Made by a program: the position numbers and the translations under genes
The notes under the pieces: model-generated
What the model saw: only the letters and a program-made list of their open reading frames with translations
Told to the model about the DNA's origin: nothing
Database searches by the model: none
Assembly (NCBI RefSeq): GCF_000463015.1
Contig: NC_022247.1
Coordinates: forward strand, 4,526,001-4,590,000
Source of the DNA: Variovorax paradoxus B4
Lineage (GTDB): Bacteria > Pseudomonadota > Gammaproteobacteria > Burkholderiales > Burkholderiaceae_C
Direction of reading: 5' to 3'
Length of the DNA stretch: 64,000 bases
In this document: positions 54,943 through 64,000 of the stretch, in pieces
Numbering within the stretch: the first letter of the stretch is position 1
How the letters are laid out: every line of letters begins with the position of its first letter

Positions 54943-56391
54943 CTACTTGCTGCTGTTCTGCATGCTCGCGAACTGCTGCGTGAGATAGTTGCTGGTGCTG
55001 TTCATCTGGCTCATGAGCAGGTCGAGCTGGGTGAACTGCGCGCGATAGCGCTCCACCTTGGCGTCCACGCGCGTCTTCATGTCGGCGTACTGCTCGTCGA
55101 GCTGCTTGAGCGAGGCGGTCATGCCATCGGAAGCGACCTTCAGCGCGCCGCCGGTGGAGGTGAGGTTGTCCACCAGCGCGCTCAGCTGCTTGCCGTAGCC
55201 GGCGGTGCTGCCGGCGGCGCTCGCGAACAGCCCGGAAACGCCGGCCAGGTTGCTGGCCAGGGCCGACTTGAGCTTGGCCGAATCGACCGCCATGGTGCCG
55301 TCCTTCTGGAACGCGACGCCGATTTCCGACAGCACCTTCATGTCGTCCGCCCCACCGGCCTGCGGCGTGGTGAGCGCCTGGCGGATGCGCGTCTGCAGGT
55401 TGCGCAGCGTCGAGTCGCCGACGAGCGCGGCACCGGTCTTGGAGTCCTGGTCGTAGGTGGTCAGCTTGTTGGCCGTGGCCTGCAGGCTGTTGTAGGCCTT
55501 GACGAAATCGTTGATCGCCGACTCCACCGCGGCGGTGTCGGCCTCGGTCGACAGGTTGCTGTTGCCGGTCTTGAGCAGCGTCAGCGTGGTGCCCTGGATG
55601 GCTTCCTTCACGGTGTTGCTCGCGCTGGTCACGGCAATGCCGTTCACGGTGAGCTTCGCGTTCTGCCCCGCCACCGTCTGGCGCAGGTTCTGCGTGCCCG
55701 CGGGATCGTTGTTCAGCAGGTTCTGCAGCGCCGCATCGCCGGCCACAGAGACGCGCATGCTCGAGGTCTCGCCGGTCTGCGAGGAGGTCAGCACGAGCCG
55801 GTTGGGCGTGCCGCTGCCGTCGTTCACGATGCTGGCCGAGACGCCGGCCTTGGCGGCGTTGATGGCGTCGCGAATGCCCGCCAGCGTGTTGTTGCTGCCG
55901 TCGATGGTGATCGGCACGGCCGTGCGGGCAGTGTCCGGCGTGAAGCCTGCCCCCGTGTACGTGCCGGTTGCCGCATCGAGCGTGCCGCCGGTGACGGTGC
56001 CGAAATCGATGGTGATGGTTCCGCTGCCGATGGCCGTGGTGGTGCTCGCCTGGCCCGCCGCAACCAGCGACTGCGACTGCGCAAGCTGCGTCACCTCGAC
56101 GGCATAGGTACCGGCCGCGGCCGTGCCTCCGGCTGCCGCGGTCAGCACGTCGGGCGCGCTGGAGGCGGCCTTCACGCCCAGGAAGAGCGCCGGGTCGGAC
56201 AGCTTCTTGGCCGCAGCCTGCAGCGTGCCGAGCGAGCTTTGCAGCGTGCCGTAGGCCGAGAGCTTGCTCGTATAGCTCACCTGGCGCTGCTGCAGCGCCA
56301 CGAGCGGCTGGCTCTCTGCCGTCTGGAGCTGGGTGAGCAAAGTGCTCAGGTCGAGGTTGGAGCCGACGCCCAGGCTGCTGATCGATGCCAT
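54943..56391 (-). CDS. fliD: Filament cap protein FliD
   Basis: 482 residues: N-terminal SLGVGSNLDLSTLLTQLQ, central variable region, and C-terminal coiled part ending with MNSTSNYLTQQFASMQ. It caps the growing filament and promotes flagellin folding. Confidence 0.94.
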   Translation of the reverse strand: MASISSLGVGSNLDLSTLLTQLQTAESQPLVALQQRQVSYTSKLSAYGTLQSSLGTLQAAAKKLSDPALFLGVKAASSAPDVLTAAAGGTAAAGTYAVEVTQLAQSQSLVAAGQASTTTAIGSGTITIDFGTVTGGTLDAATGTYTGAGFTPDTARTAVPITIDGSNNTLAGIRDAINAAKAGVSASIVNDGSGTPNRLVLTSSQTGETSSMRVSVAGDAALQNLLNNDPAGTQNLRQTVAGQNAKLTVNGIAVTSASNTVKEAIQGTTLTLLKTGNSNLSTEADTAAVESAINDFVKAYNSLQATANKLTTYDQDSKTGAALVGDSTLRNLQTRIRQALTTPQAGGADDMKVLSEIGVAFQKDGTMAVDSAKLKSALASNLAGVSGLFASAAGSTAGYGKQLSALVDNLTSTGGALKVASDGMTASLKQLDEQYADMKTRVDAKVERYRAQFTQLDLLMSQMNSTSNYLTQQFASMQNSSK

Positions 56392-56433
56392 GTTGAGATT
56401 TCCTGCTGTCTGTGAATGAGAAGGCGGCGCCCG

Positions 56434-56781
56434 TCAGGCTTCCCGGCTCACCAGGAGGCCCGGCGCCTTGCCCAGCACCTTGGCGATGCGCACCACTTCC
56501 TCGGAAGGGATCTGGCGGATGACCTCGCCGCTTTCCCGGTCGACCACCCTGACGATGAGCTTGTCGGTGTCCTCGTCCATCTCGAACTGCAGCCCGACCG
56601 AGCGGCTCTGCAGCGAAGCGTTGGCTTCCTTCACCGCCTGCGCGACCTGCGCGGGCGTGGCTTCGTCCACCGCGTCCGACGGCGCGGCCGCGGACTCCGC
56701 GGCGGCCTTGCCGGCGGTGCGCTCGGAGAGCGCCTGCATCCACCACGGGCCGTCTGCCGCAGGGGTCACGGGGATCGACAT
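56434..56781 (-). CDS. flaG: FlaG-family protein
   Basis: 115 residues with a variable N-terminus and the FlaG domain near the C-terminus (LQFEMDEDTDKLIVRVVD, VIRQIPSEEVVRI). FlaG proteins affect filament length. AAGGTGG precedes the ATG at 56781. It sits between fliC and fliD. Confidence 0.87.
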   Translation of the reverse strand: MSIPVTPAADGPWWMQALSERTAGKAAAESAAAPSDAVDEATPAQVAQAVKEANASLQSRSVGLQFEMDEDTDKLIVRVVDRESGEVIRQIPSEEVVRIAKVLGKAPGLLVSREA

Positions 56782-56819
56782 GATTTCCACCTTCTTGCTT
56801 GATTGCTTTCGCTGTCGTC

Positions 56820-56890
56820 TGCGGCCTGGCCAGAGCCGGGCCGCAGGGAACAGCGCAGTCGGACCCAGGCTTTCGCCCGGACGACTGCGC
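56820..56890 (-). terminator. Tandem hairpins downstream of fliC
   Basis: GCGCAGTCG (56853-56861) pairs perfectly with CGACTGCGC (56882-56890); TGCGGCC (56820-56826) pairs with GGCCGCA (56839-56845). They lie just after the fliC stop on the transcribed strand. No T-tract follows, so partial termination or mRNA protection is more likely than a strong stop. Confidence 0.55.
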
Positions 56891-56907
56891 AATGCCTTTC
56901 TCTCAGA

Positions 56908-58149
56908 TCAACGCAGGAGCGACAGCACGCCTTGCGTGGTCTGGTTCGCCTGGGCCAGCACCGAGGTGCCGGCTTGCTGCAGGATCTGCGCACGGGTCAT
57001 GTTCGACACTTCGGTTGCGTAGTCGGCGTCTTCGATGCGCGAACGCGACGACGACAGGTTGGTGATGGCGGTGCCGAGGTTGGAGATCACCGAGTCGAAA
57101 CGGTTCTGCACCGCACCCAGCGAGCTGCGCAGGTCGTCGACTTGCTTGAGCGCCGCGTCGATCGCTTCGAGGGGGTTGGCGGTCGAGCCGGTCTGCAGGC
57201 TGGCCACGGAGACCTTCGAGGTGTCGAGCGCGAAAGCGGCAGTGCCGGCGGTCGTGGTCGTGTCGGCGGCTTGCGGATCCAGTGCGACATAGAAGCGTTG
57301 AGCCACGCCGTTTGCTGCGTCGGTGAACCCTTCGTTGTTCAGGGCCATCGCTTCGGCAGCGCTGCCCGGCGTGATGGTGACTTCCGCGTACCAGTTGCCA
57401 GCGTCGTCGCTCAGTGCCTCGGCACCGAAGGTCACGCTACCGGCGGCCACGCCCAGGCTGGTTGCCAGCGTGCCGCCGGTCTTCTCGGTCACGGCGGAGG
57501 TCGTGACGTTGGTCGTTGCGCCGTACACCTTCTGTGCGGCGGCGGCATCCACGTCGGCCGAGGTGCCGACCATCGTGGCGGTGCCGTCGAAGCTCGCGCC
57601 GGTCTTGGCTTGCGGGCCGTTGACGTTGAAGCCTTGCATGCCGAGCGTCTTCGAGCTGATTTCCTTCAGGTCGATGTCGATGGTCTCGCCGTCGTTGGCG
57701 CCGACCTGCACGGTCAGCGGCTTGGCCGACGACGACAGGACCTTCACGCCGTTGAAGTCGGTCTGCTTCGACACACGGTCGATTTCACCGAGGCGCAGCT
57801 TGATTTCGTCCTGGATGGACTGCAGGTCGCTGCCCGAGTTGCTGCCGTTGGCGGCTTGCACCGACAGTTCGCGAACGCGCTGCAGGTTGTTGTTCACTTC
57901 CTTGAGCGCGCCTTCCGTGGTCTGCGCCAGCGAGATGCCGTCGTTGGCGTTGCGCGAGGCTTGCGTCAGGCCGCGGATGTTGGCCGTGAAGCGGTTGGCA
58001 ATGGCCTGGCCGGCGGCGTCGTCCTTGGCGCTGTTGATGCGCAGGCCGGAAGACAGGCGCTGGATCGCCGTGTTCAACGACGATTGCGACGCGTTGAGAT
58101 TGTTCTGCGTGAGCAGGGAAAGGCTGTTGGTGTTGATGACTTGCGCCAT
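56908..58149 (-). CDS. fliC: Flagellin FliC
   Basis: 413 residues: conserved N-terminal D0/D1 (AQVINTNSLSLLTQNNLN, RLSSGLRINSAKDDAAG) and C-terminal D1/D0 (LEDADYATEVSNMTRAQ-like region ending VLSLLR) around a variable Thr/Ala-rich centre (about 180-290). It is preceded by a consensus sigma-28 promoter. Only one flagellin gene is in the window. Confidence 0.96.
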   Translation of the reverse strand: MAQVINTNSLSLLTQNNLNASQSSLNTAIQRLSSGLRINSAKDDAAGQAIANRFTANIRGLTQASRNANDGISLAQTTEGALKEVNNNLQRVRELSVQAANGSNSGSDLQSIQDEIKLRLGEIDRVSKQTDFNGVKVLSSSAKPLTVQVGANDGETIDIDLKEISSKTLGMQGFNVNGPQAKTGASFDGTATMVGTSADVDAAAAQKVYGATTNVTTSAVTEKTGGTLATSLGVAAGSVTFGAEALSDDAGNWYAEVTITPGSAAEAMALNNEGFTDAANGVAQRFYVALDPQAADTTTTAGTAAFALDTSKVSVASLQTGSTANPLEAIDAALKQVDDLRSSLGAVQNRFDSVISNLGTAITNLSSSRSRIEDADYATEVSNMTRAQILQQAGTSVLAQANQTTQGVLSLLR

Positions 58150-58245
58150 GTTCGACTCCTGATAGACAAAGGTTGTGGACTCCGGCCCTCCGGCCGCAAC
58201 GCTGGACCCGCTCCCACTGTGAGACTCAAGCCATCGTTGGTTTAG

Positions 58246-58272
58246 TTATCGGCAGGGCTTTTCAAACATTTA
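58246..58272 (-). promoter_or_regulatory. Sigma-28 (FliA) promoter of fliC
   Basis: On the minus strand: TAAA (58269-58272), a 15-base spacer, then GCCGATAA (58246-58253). This equals the FliA consensus TAAA-N15-GCCGATAA. It lies about 97 bases before the fliC start. Confidence 0.93.
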
Positions 58273-58315
58273 GAGTCCGGCGCAAAAAAAGATGCGCGCC
58301 CCACAACCTCCGGGT

Positions 58316-58633
58316 TCAGGCGGGCAGGTTCATCACTTCCTGGTAGGCCGCCACCAGCCGGTTGCGCACCTGCAGCCCGGTCTGGAAGGCCACGTTGGCC
58401 TTCTGCAGGTCGACCATCACGTCGTTCAGCGCCACGCCGGGCTTGCCCATTTCGAAGTCCTCGGCCTGCCCGTAGGCCTTGGTCTGCGACGTGCTGATGT
58501 TGTCGAGCGAGCGCCGGAGTTCGGCCGCAAAGCCCCCGGGCTGGGCCGCCTCGGCGGCGGGTTGCGCAATGCCGCTCTGGAGCGCGGCGGTCCGCATCTG
58601 CTGCAGGACGGATTCGATGGCGGTAATCGACAT
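58316..58633 (-). CDS. fliE: Flagellar hook-basal body protein FliE
   Basis: 105 residues with the conserved C-terminal region [19 protein letters not shown] and [14 protein letters not shown]. FliE joins the MS ring to the rod. It is transcribed away from fliF. Confidence 0.94.
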   Translation of the reverse strand: MSITAIESVLQQMRTAALQSGIAQPAAEAAQPGGFAAELRRSLDNISTSQTKAYGQAEDFEMGKPGVALNDVMVDLQKANVAFQTGLQVRNRLVAAYQEVMNLPA

Positions 58634-58926
58634 GGCGTGCTTTCTCTTCTCTCTTGTGGATCTGGATGTGGACAAGGAGGACCAAGGGCCCTCCCGCGTG
58701 TTTTCAGCGTAGCAGGCGAAGCCGCGGCGACATGCGCCCAACTGACGGCAAAACCCGCAGTTGTTCGACCAATCGAATATGGCCCGGCTGCTGAGAATCA
58801 ACGCCGACCCCATAGCTCGCTGACGACACCACGGCCCCCCGGCATGACCCCAGAACATCGAAGCCCCCAGCCCCTCGCCATGATCCCGCGCCGCCCCGTG
58901 CATTTGGCCGCGGCGGAGCTTGCGCA
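58634..58926. promoter_or_regulatory. Divergent fliE/fliF intergenic region
   Basis: About 290 bases without a gene between two divergent early flagellar operons, so it should hold both promoters and FlhDC sites. I could not identify a clear sigma-70 or FlhDC box by eye. Confidence 0.45.
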
Positions 58927-60606
58927 ATGAGTTCGGCGGCACCCGCGGGCGCCAGCCCGGCGCCCTCGCCCGCCTCCGGCCTTGCCGAGCGGCTTCGCAC
59001 CCAGCCGAAGCTGCCGCTGATCGTCGGCGCGGCCGCCATCGCCGCGGCCGCCGCGGCGTTCCTGCTCTGGAGCCGCGCCCCGGACTACGGCGTGCTCTAC
59101 ACCAACGTGACGGACCGCGACGGCGGCGCCATCATCGCGTCGCTGCAGCAGATGAACGTGCCCTACAAGTTCGCCGAAGGCGGCGGCGCGATCCTGGTGG
59201 CGCGCGACAAGGTGCCTGAAGTGCGCCTGAAGCTCGCGTCCCAGGGCCTGCCGAAGGGCGGAGGGGTCGGCTTCGAGCTGATGGACAACCAGAAGTTCGG
59301 CACCAGCAATTTCGCAGAACAGGTCAACTACCAGCGCGGGCTCGAAGGCGAGCTGGCGCGCTCGGTCGAATCGATCGGCTCGGTCGAGTCGGCGCGCATC
59401 CACCTGGCCCTGCCCAAGCCTTCGCTCTTCGTGCGCGACCAGAAGAAGCCCTCGGCCTCGGTGATCCTGACGCTGCACCGCGGCCGCAGCATCGACGAAG
59501 GCCAGGTCAGCGCCATCGTGCACATGGTCTCCAGCAGCGTGCCCGAACTCAACGCCAAGAGCGTGACCGTGGTCGACCAGCACGGCAACCTGCTGTCGGC
59601 CGCCAATGCCGGCGCGCGCGGCCTGGACGTGAGCCAACTGAAGTACGCACAGGAAATCGAGCAGGGCTACATCCGCCGCATCGAGGCGATCCTGCAGCCC
59701 ATCGTGGGCGCGAGCAATGTGCGCGCGCAGGTCGCGGCCGACATCGATTTCTCCGTGGTCGAACGCACCGAGGAAAGCTACAAGCCGAACCAGGACCCGC
59801 GTGCCGCGGCCATCCGCAGCCAACAGTCGAGCGAGTCGGCGCAGCAGGGCGCCACGCCGCCGGGCGGCGTGCCGGGCGCGTTGTCGAACCAGCCGCCGCA
59901 GACGCCGAGCGCGCCCATCACCGCGCCGCCGGCGGCTGCGAACGCCGCCGCACCTGCGCCGGGCGCGGCCACGGTGGTGGCCAGCTCGGCACCGGGCAGC
60001 TCGCGCAAGGACGTGACGACCAACTACGAGCTCGATCGTTCGATCCGCCATGTGCAGCAAGGCGCGGGCGGCGTGAAGCGGCTGTCGGTGGCCGTGGTGG
60101 TGAACCACCGCGAGGCCGCGGACAGTGCCGGCAAGCTGAGCCAGCGCGCGCTCACGCCGGCCGAGATCGAGCAGATCAGGAACCTGGCCAAGGAAGCGAT
60201 GGGCTTCAGCCAGGAGCGCGGCGACTCGCTCAACGTGGTCAACAGCGCCTTCGCCCGCGAAGGCCGCGACGAGCAGCCCGGGCCCGTCCTGCCGTTCTGG
60301 CGCGACCCCGCCAACCTCGGGCTCGCCATGACCATCGCGCAGTACCTGCTGCTTGCCGGCCTCGCGCTGTTCGCCTGGTTCGCGGTGCTGCGGCCGCTGC
60401 TGCGCAAGCACCTCGCGCCGCCTGCCGCCGCCGTGCCCGACGCGGCGGCGGCCCACGGCGCGGCCGACGACGAAACGGTTTCCCAGGACAACGCGCGGCT
60501 GCGCGAGATCGAGCGCCAGAAGGCCGACCTCGACTACGCGCACCAGACCGCCGACCAGGACCCGCGCCTGGTGGCCACGTTGATCAAGCATTGGATGAAC
60601 TCATGA
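58927..60606 (+). CDS. fliF: Flagellar MS-ring protein FliF
   Basis: 559 residues with an N-terminal membrane helix (about 38-58), YscJ/FliF ring-building domains (about 60-330), a variable Pro/Ala-rich region (about 300-360) and a C-terminal helix (near 465-485) before the FliG-binding tail. Its stop overlaps fliG by ATGA. Confidence 0.95.
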   Translation: MSSAAPAGASPAPSPASGLAERLRTQPKLPLIVGAAAIAAAAAAFLLWSRAPDYGVLYTNVTDRDGGAIIASLQQMNVPYKFAEGGGAILVARDKVPEVRLKLASQGLPKGGGVGFELMDNQKFGTSNFAEQVNYQRGLEGELARSVESIGSVESARIHLALPKPSLFVRDQKKPSASVILTLHRGRSIDEGQVSAIVHMVSSSVPELNAKSVTVVDQHGNLLSAANAGARGLDVSQLKYAQEIEQGYIRRIEAILQPIVGASNVRAQVAADIDFSVVERTEESYKPNQDPRAAAIRSQQSSESAQQGATPPGGVPGALSNQPPQTPSAPITAPPAAANAAAPAPGAATVVASSAPGSSRKDVTTNYELDRSIRHVQQGAGGVKRLSVAVVVNHREAADSAGKLSQRALTPAEIEQIRNLAKEAMGFSQERGDSLNVVNSAFAREGRDEQPGPVLPFWRDPANLGLAMTIAQYLLLAGLALFAWFAVLRPLLRKHLAPPAAAVPDAAAAHGAADDETVSQDNARLREIERQKADLDYAHQTADQDPRLVATLIKHWMNS

Positions 60607-61598
60607 GCGACGCAGGCACCCGGAAGAGCGCAATCTTGCTGATGTCGTTGGGCGAAGACCGCGCCGCCGCCACGCTGCACCACCTGCCGGCCACCGAAGT
60701 GCAGGCGCTGGGCGTTGCGATGGCGCGGCTGAGCCAGGTCTCCAAGGACGAACTCGCGGCCGTGCTGGCCGAGTTCCGCATGGAGACCGAGCAGCTGTCC
60801 GCGCTGCACCTGGGCTCGGGCAGCTACATCCGCGCCGTGCTGCGCAAGGCGCTGGGCGACGACCGCGCCAGCAACCTGCTCGAGGACATCCTGCAGCCCG
60901 ACGAGCCGCACGGCGGCATCGAGCGGCTCAACGACCTCGAGGCCGGCGAAGTGGTGGAACTGGTGCGCGACGAACATCCGCAGATCCTCGCCACGCTGCT
61001 GGTCCACCTGGACCGCAAGAAAGCCTCCGAGGTGCTCGAAAAGCTGCCCGAGCGCCTGCGCCACGACGTCATCCTGCGCGTGGCCACCTTTGGCGGCGTG
61101 CAGCCGGCCGCGCTGGCCGAGCTGACCGACGTGCTCACCGAGATGCTCTCCGGCGAAGGCCTCAAGCGAAGCCGCCTGGGCGGCGCGCGCACTGCGGCCG
61201 AGATCGTCAACCTGATGAACAGCGCGCAGGAAGAAGAAGCCATTGCCCATGTGCGCGCCCACGACGAAGCGCTGGCCCAGCGCATCGTCGAGGAGATGTT
61301 CGTGTTCGAGAACCTGCTCGACCTGGAGGACCGCTACATCCAGCGCCTGCTCAAGGACATCGAGTCCGATTCGCTCATCGTCGCGCTCAAGGGCTCAGCG
61401 CCCGAGCTGCGCGAGAAGTTCCTCAAGAACATGTCGCAGCGCGCGGCCGAGACGCTGCGCGAGGACATCGAGCTGCGCGGCCCGGTGCGAGTGTCGCAGG
61501 TCGAGACCGAGCAGAAGGCGATCCTGCAGGTCGTGCGCCGCCTGGCCGATGCCGGCGAGGTCGTCGTCTCTGCACCTGGAACCGATGATTTCGTCTGA
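60603..61598 (+). CDS. fliG: Flagellar motor switch protein FliG
   Basis: 331 residues with N, middle (EHPQILATLLVHL) and C-terminal domains; the C-terminal torque helix region near residues 280-300 carries the charged pattern. ATG at 60603 overlaps fliF. Confidence 0.95.
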   Translation: MSDAGTRKSAILLMSLGEDRAAATLHHLPATEVQALGVAMARLSQVSKDELAAVLAEFRMETEQLSALHLGSGSYIRAVLRKALGDDRASNLLEDILQPDEPHGGIERLNDLEAGEVVELVRDEHPQILATLLVHLDRKKASEVLEKLPERLRHDVILRVATFGGVQPAALAELTDVLTEMLSGEGLKRSRLGGARTAAEIVNLMNSAQEEEAIAHVRAHDEALAQRIVEEMFVFENLLDLEDRYIQRLLKDIESDSLIVALKGSAPELREKFLKNMSQRAAETLREDIELRGPVRVSQVETEQKAILQVVRRLADAGEVVVSAPGTDDFV

Positions 61599-62295
61599 CG
61601 CTTCCTTCGCCGCGCGTCCGCGCCTGTCCGCCTGGCAGCGCTGGGAGATGGGTTCGCTGGACGCGGACGCGCTGGCAGCGCGCACCGCCAGCATCGAAGC
61701 GCCTGCGCCGCCACGGGTGGACCCGGCCGCCCTGGCACGCGAGGCCGAGCTCGAGCGCCTGCGCCTGGAAGCGCGCGCCACCGGCGAGGCCGAAGGCCGC
61801 CGCGAGGGCTGGGCGCAGGGCCATGCCGAAGGGCACGCTGAAGGCCTGGCCGTTGGCCTGGCTGCGGCCAGCGCGCATGCCGAGCAGCTGCGCGCACTGG
61901 CCGCAGCGCTGCCGGCTGCACTGCGCAGCGCGGAAACCGAGTTGGCCGATGCCATCCTGGTGCTCGCGCTCGATGTCGCGCACCGGGTCATCCATCGCAC
62001 CTTGCGCGTCGAGCCCGAATGGGTTCTTGCGCTGGTGCAGGACCTGCTGCACACCGAACCCGCGCTGCAGGGCGAGCCTCGCCTGCTGCTGCACCCCGAA
62101 GACGTGGCGCTGGTGAAAAACAGCCTCGGCAGCGAACTGCAGGCCGCCGGCTGGCAGGTGCGCGCCGACGACACCCTGGCCCGCGGCGGCTGCCGCGTGC
62201 GCTCCGCGAGCGGCGAGATGGACGCAACGCTCGCGACCCGCTGGAAGCGCGTGGCCGGCGCCTTCTCGCGCGATGCCGAACCCGATGGAGCCTGA
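61585..62295 (+). CDS. fliH: Flagellar export regulator FliH
   Basis: 236 residues. An Ala/Glu/Arg-rich helix with GxxxG-like repeats ([20 protein letters not shown], about 65-95) precedes the FliH C-terminal domain. It overlaps the end of fliG by 14 bases. FliH binds FliI and the motor. Confidence 0.9.
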   Translation: MISSDASFAARPRLSAWQRWEMGSLDADALAARTASIEAPAPPRVDPAALAREAELERLRLEARATGEAEGRREGWAQGHAEGHAEGLAVGLAAASAHAEQLRALAAALPAALRSAETELADAILVLALDVAHRVIHRTLRVEPEWVLALVQDLLHTEPALQGEPRLLLHPEDVALVKNSLGSELQAAGWQVRADDTLARGGCRVRSASGEMDATLATRWKRVAGAFSRDAEPDGA

Positions 62296-62299
62296 AGCC

Positions 62300-63736
62300 A
62301 TGCCAGCCGCCGCAAATACCGCCGCGCCCAACGCCATCAACCCGCACCTGCAGTCCTGGCTCGGCACGCTCGCGCAGGCCCGCGGCGAGGTCGGCCTGTG
62401 CACGACCATCGCCACCTCGGGCCGCCTGACGCGCGCCGTCGGCCTGGTGCTCGAAGCCGTGGGCCTGCAGCTGCCGGTCGGCAGCGACTGCCTGATCGAA
62501 CTGCCGCCCGGCTATCCGCAGCGCCATGCCGAAGCCGAGGTGGTCGGCTTTGCCGGCGATCGCCTGTTCCTGATGCCGCAAAGCGAAGTGGCCGGCCTGC
62601 TGCCGGGTGCGCGCGTGTTTGCGCGGCCCGGTCCCGCGCAGTCCGCGGGCGGCGGTTCCGGCGACGCGCACACCAAGCGGCTGCCGGTGGGCGAAGGCAT
62701 GCTGGGCCGCGTGGTCGACGCCGCCGGACGGCCGCTCGACGGACTCGGCCCGCTCGACGTCAGCCGCCGGGTGCCGCTGGGTGCGCCGCCGATCAATCCG
62801 CTCGCGCGCGCGCCGATCGATTCGGTGCTCGACGTGGGCGTACGCGCCATCAATGCCATGCTCACGGTGGGCCGAGGCCAGCGCATGGGCCTGTTCGCCG
62901 GCTCTGGCGTGGGCAAGAGCGTGCTGCTGGGCATGATGGCGCGCTACACCAGCGCCGAGGTCATCGTGGTCGGGCTGATCGGCGAACGCGGCCGCGAGGT
63001 CAAGGACTTCATCGAGAACACGCTGGGCGAGGAAGGCCTGGCCCGCTCGGTGGTCGTTGCGGCGCCGGCCGACAACTCGCCCCTGATGCGGCTGCAGGGC
63101 GCGGCCTATGCCACCTGCCTGGCCGAATACTTCCGCGACCAGGGCCGCGGCGTGCTGCTGATCATGGATTCGCTCACGCGCTATGCCATGGCGCAGCGCG
63201 AGATCGCGCTGGCCGTGGGCGAGCCGCCGGCCACCAAGGGCTACCCGCCCTCGGTGTTCGCCAAGCTGCCCGCGCTGGTGGAGCGCGCCGGCAATGGCGC
63301 GCGCGACGCCAACGGCCGCGGCGGCTCGATCACGGCCTTCTATACCGTGCTGTCCGAAGGCGACGACCAGCAGGACCCGATCGCCGATTCGGCGCGCGCC
63401 ATCCTCGACGGCCACGTGGTGCTGTCGCGCACGCTGGCCGAGGCCGGCCACTACCCGGCGATCGACATCGAGGCCTCCATCAGCCGCGCGATGACAGCGC
63501 TGATCGAGCCCTCGCAGTTCGACACCGTGCGCCGCTTCAAGCAGGCGCTCTCGCGCTACCAGCGCAACCGCGACCTCATCAGCGTCGGCGCCTATGCGGC
63601 CGGCCACGACCCGCAGCTCGACCAGGCCATTGCGCTCTATCCGCGCATCGAGGCCTTCCTGCAGCAGCCGATGCACGAGCGCTGCGACTACGCCGCCTCG
63701 ATCGAGCGCATGGGCAGCCTCTTCGAATCCGCCTGA
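62300..63736 (+). CDS. fliI: Flagellar export ATPase FliI
   Basis: 478 residues. Walker [12 protein letters not shown], catalytic [11 protein letters not shown] and Walker [11 protein letters not shown] are intact. GGAG nine bases before 62300 favours that ATG over in-frame ATGs at 62273 and 62285. Confidence 0.94.
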   Translation: MPAAANTAAPNAINPHLQSWLGTLAQARGEVGLCTTIATSGRLTRAVGLVLEAVGLQLPVGSDCLIELPPGYPQRHAEAEVVGFAGDRLFLMPQSEVAGLLPGARVFARPGPAQSAGGGSGDAHTKRLPVGEGMLGRVVDAAGRPLDGLGPLDVSRRVPLGAPPINPLARAPIDSVLDVGVRAINAMLTVGRGQRMGLFAGSGVGKSVLLGMMARYTSAEVIVVGLIGERGREVKDFIENTLGEEGLARSVVVAAPADNSPLMRLQGAAYATCLAEYFRDQGRGVLLIMDSLTRYAMAQREIALAVGEPPATKGYPPSVFAKLPALVERAGNGARDANGRGGSITAFYTVLSEGDDQQDPIADSARAILDGHVVLSRTLAEAGHYPAIDIEASISRAMTALIEPSQFDTVRRFKQALSRYQRNRDLISVGAYAAGHDPQLDQAIALYPRIEAFLQQPMHERCDYAASIERMGSLFESA

Positions 63737-63762
63737 TCCACCCTTCTTCAACAGGAACCGCG

Positions 63763-64000
63763 ATGCCGCACAAACTTCCGCTCGACACGCTCACCGACCT
63801 CGCCCGCACGAAGACCGACGATGCGGCGCGGCAGCTCGGCGTGCTGCAGAACGCGCAGGTCAGCGCCCACCAGAAGCTGGAGCTGCTGCTGCAATACCGC
63901 CAGGACTACAGCGACCAGCTGCAGGTGCTGATGGAGAACGGCCTGCCCTCGGCCCAGTGGCACAACTACCGCAACTTCCTCGGCACGCTCGACAGCGCCA
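63763..64000 (+). CDS. fliJ: Flagellar export protein FliJ (3' end outside window)
   Basis: The first 79 codons of a helical, Gln/Leu-rich protein starting MPHKLPLDTLTDLA. Position directly after fliI and the coiled-coil character (LELLLQYRQDYSDQLQVLM) fit FliJ, the stalk-like partner of FliI. An AGGA site precedes the ATG. Confidence 0.88.
   Translation, partial: MPHKLPLDTLTDLARTKTDDAARQLGVLQNAQVSAHQKLELLLQYRQDYSDQLQVLMENGLPSAQWHNYRNFLGTLDSA

Noticed and set aside
56782..56907. Separate sigma-28 promoter for flaG-fliD-fliS-fliT
   Set aside because: No TAAA-N15-GCCGATAA-like sequence found; the region contains hairpins instead.

Overview
The window is high-GC, gene-dense chromosomal DNA. 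The gene families and gene order point to a betaproteobacterium of the Burkholderiales, most likely Comamonadaceae and probably a Variovorax. This rests on recognised protein families and synteny, not on a database search. I see no rRNA or tRNA genes, no CRISPR array, no insertion sequence and no prophage.

1-3.8 kb: the 3' end of a NarL-type sensor kinase, then a run of small envelope/stress genes (DUF1328 peptide, DUF883-like protein, holin-like YqjE type protein, a YqjK-position protein, ferritin-like protein). A bidirectional terminator separates these from a BON-domain lipoprotein. 3.9-22.6 kb: housekeeping genes, all on the minus strand: DUF429, EamA transporter, BLUF photoreceptor with folE, an endonuclease/exonuclease-family hydrolase with nudB and aspS, DUF502, FmdB zinc ribbon, Na+/solute symporter, ubiquinone genes ubiB-ubiJ and ubiE flanking a Tim44-like protein, DUF971, HIT, a giant FAD/Fe-S oxidoreductase and serA. 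22.9-27.9 kb: a plus-strand ugpB-A-E-C-Q operon for glycerol-3-phosphate uptake and glycerophosphodiester cleavage, with hairpins between its genes. 27.9-30.4 kb: a DUF3772/MscS mechanosensitive channel.

30.5-64 kb: a large flagellar and chemotaxis region. flhB-flhA-flhF-flhG-fliA run on the plus strand. On the minus strand, flhD-flhC-motA-motB-cheA-(EAL/HDOD)-cheR-cheD-cheB-cheY-cheZ form one block, and fliC-flaG-fliD-fliS-fliT-fliK-fhlB form another, with a near-perfect sigma-28 promoter before fliC. fliE (minus) is divergent from fliF-G-H-I-J (plus), and fliJ is cut by the window end. The window therefore holds the master regulator (FlhDC), the late sigma factor (FliA), the export gate, the stator, the signalling chain and the filament genes. 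It lacks cheW and any chemoreceptor gene.

Between fliA and cheZ (about 37.7-42.37 kb) lies cargo unrelated to motility: an ArsR-rhodanese regulator, a very short ORF with a DsrE-like Cys motif, an ETHE1-like metallo-hydrolase and an MFS transporter, which together look like a reactive-sulfur response locus, plus a small membrane protein with an apparent amber codon, a VOC protein and a nucleotidyltransferase-like protein. The most unusual observations are this cargo locus with its operator-like palindrome, a FlhF with about 390 extra C-terminal residues, and a FlhG homologue that has lost both lysines of its Walker A motif.
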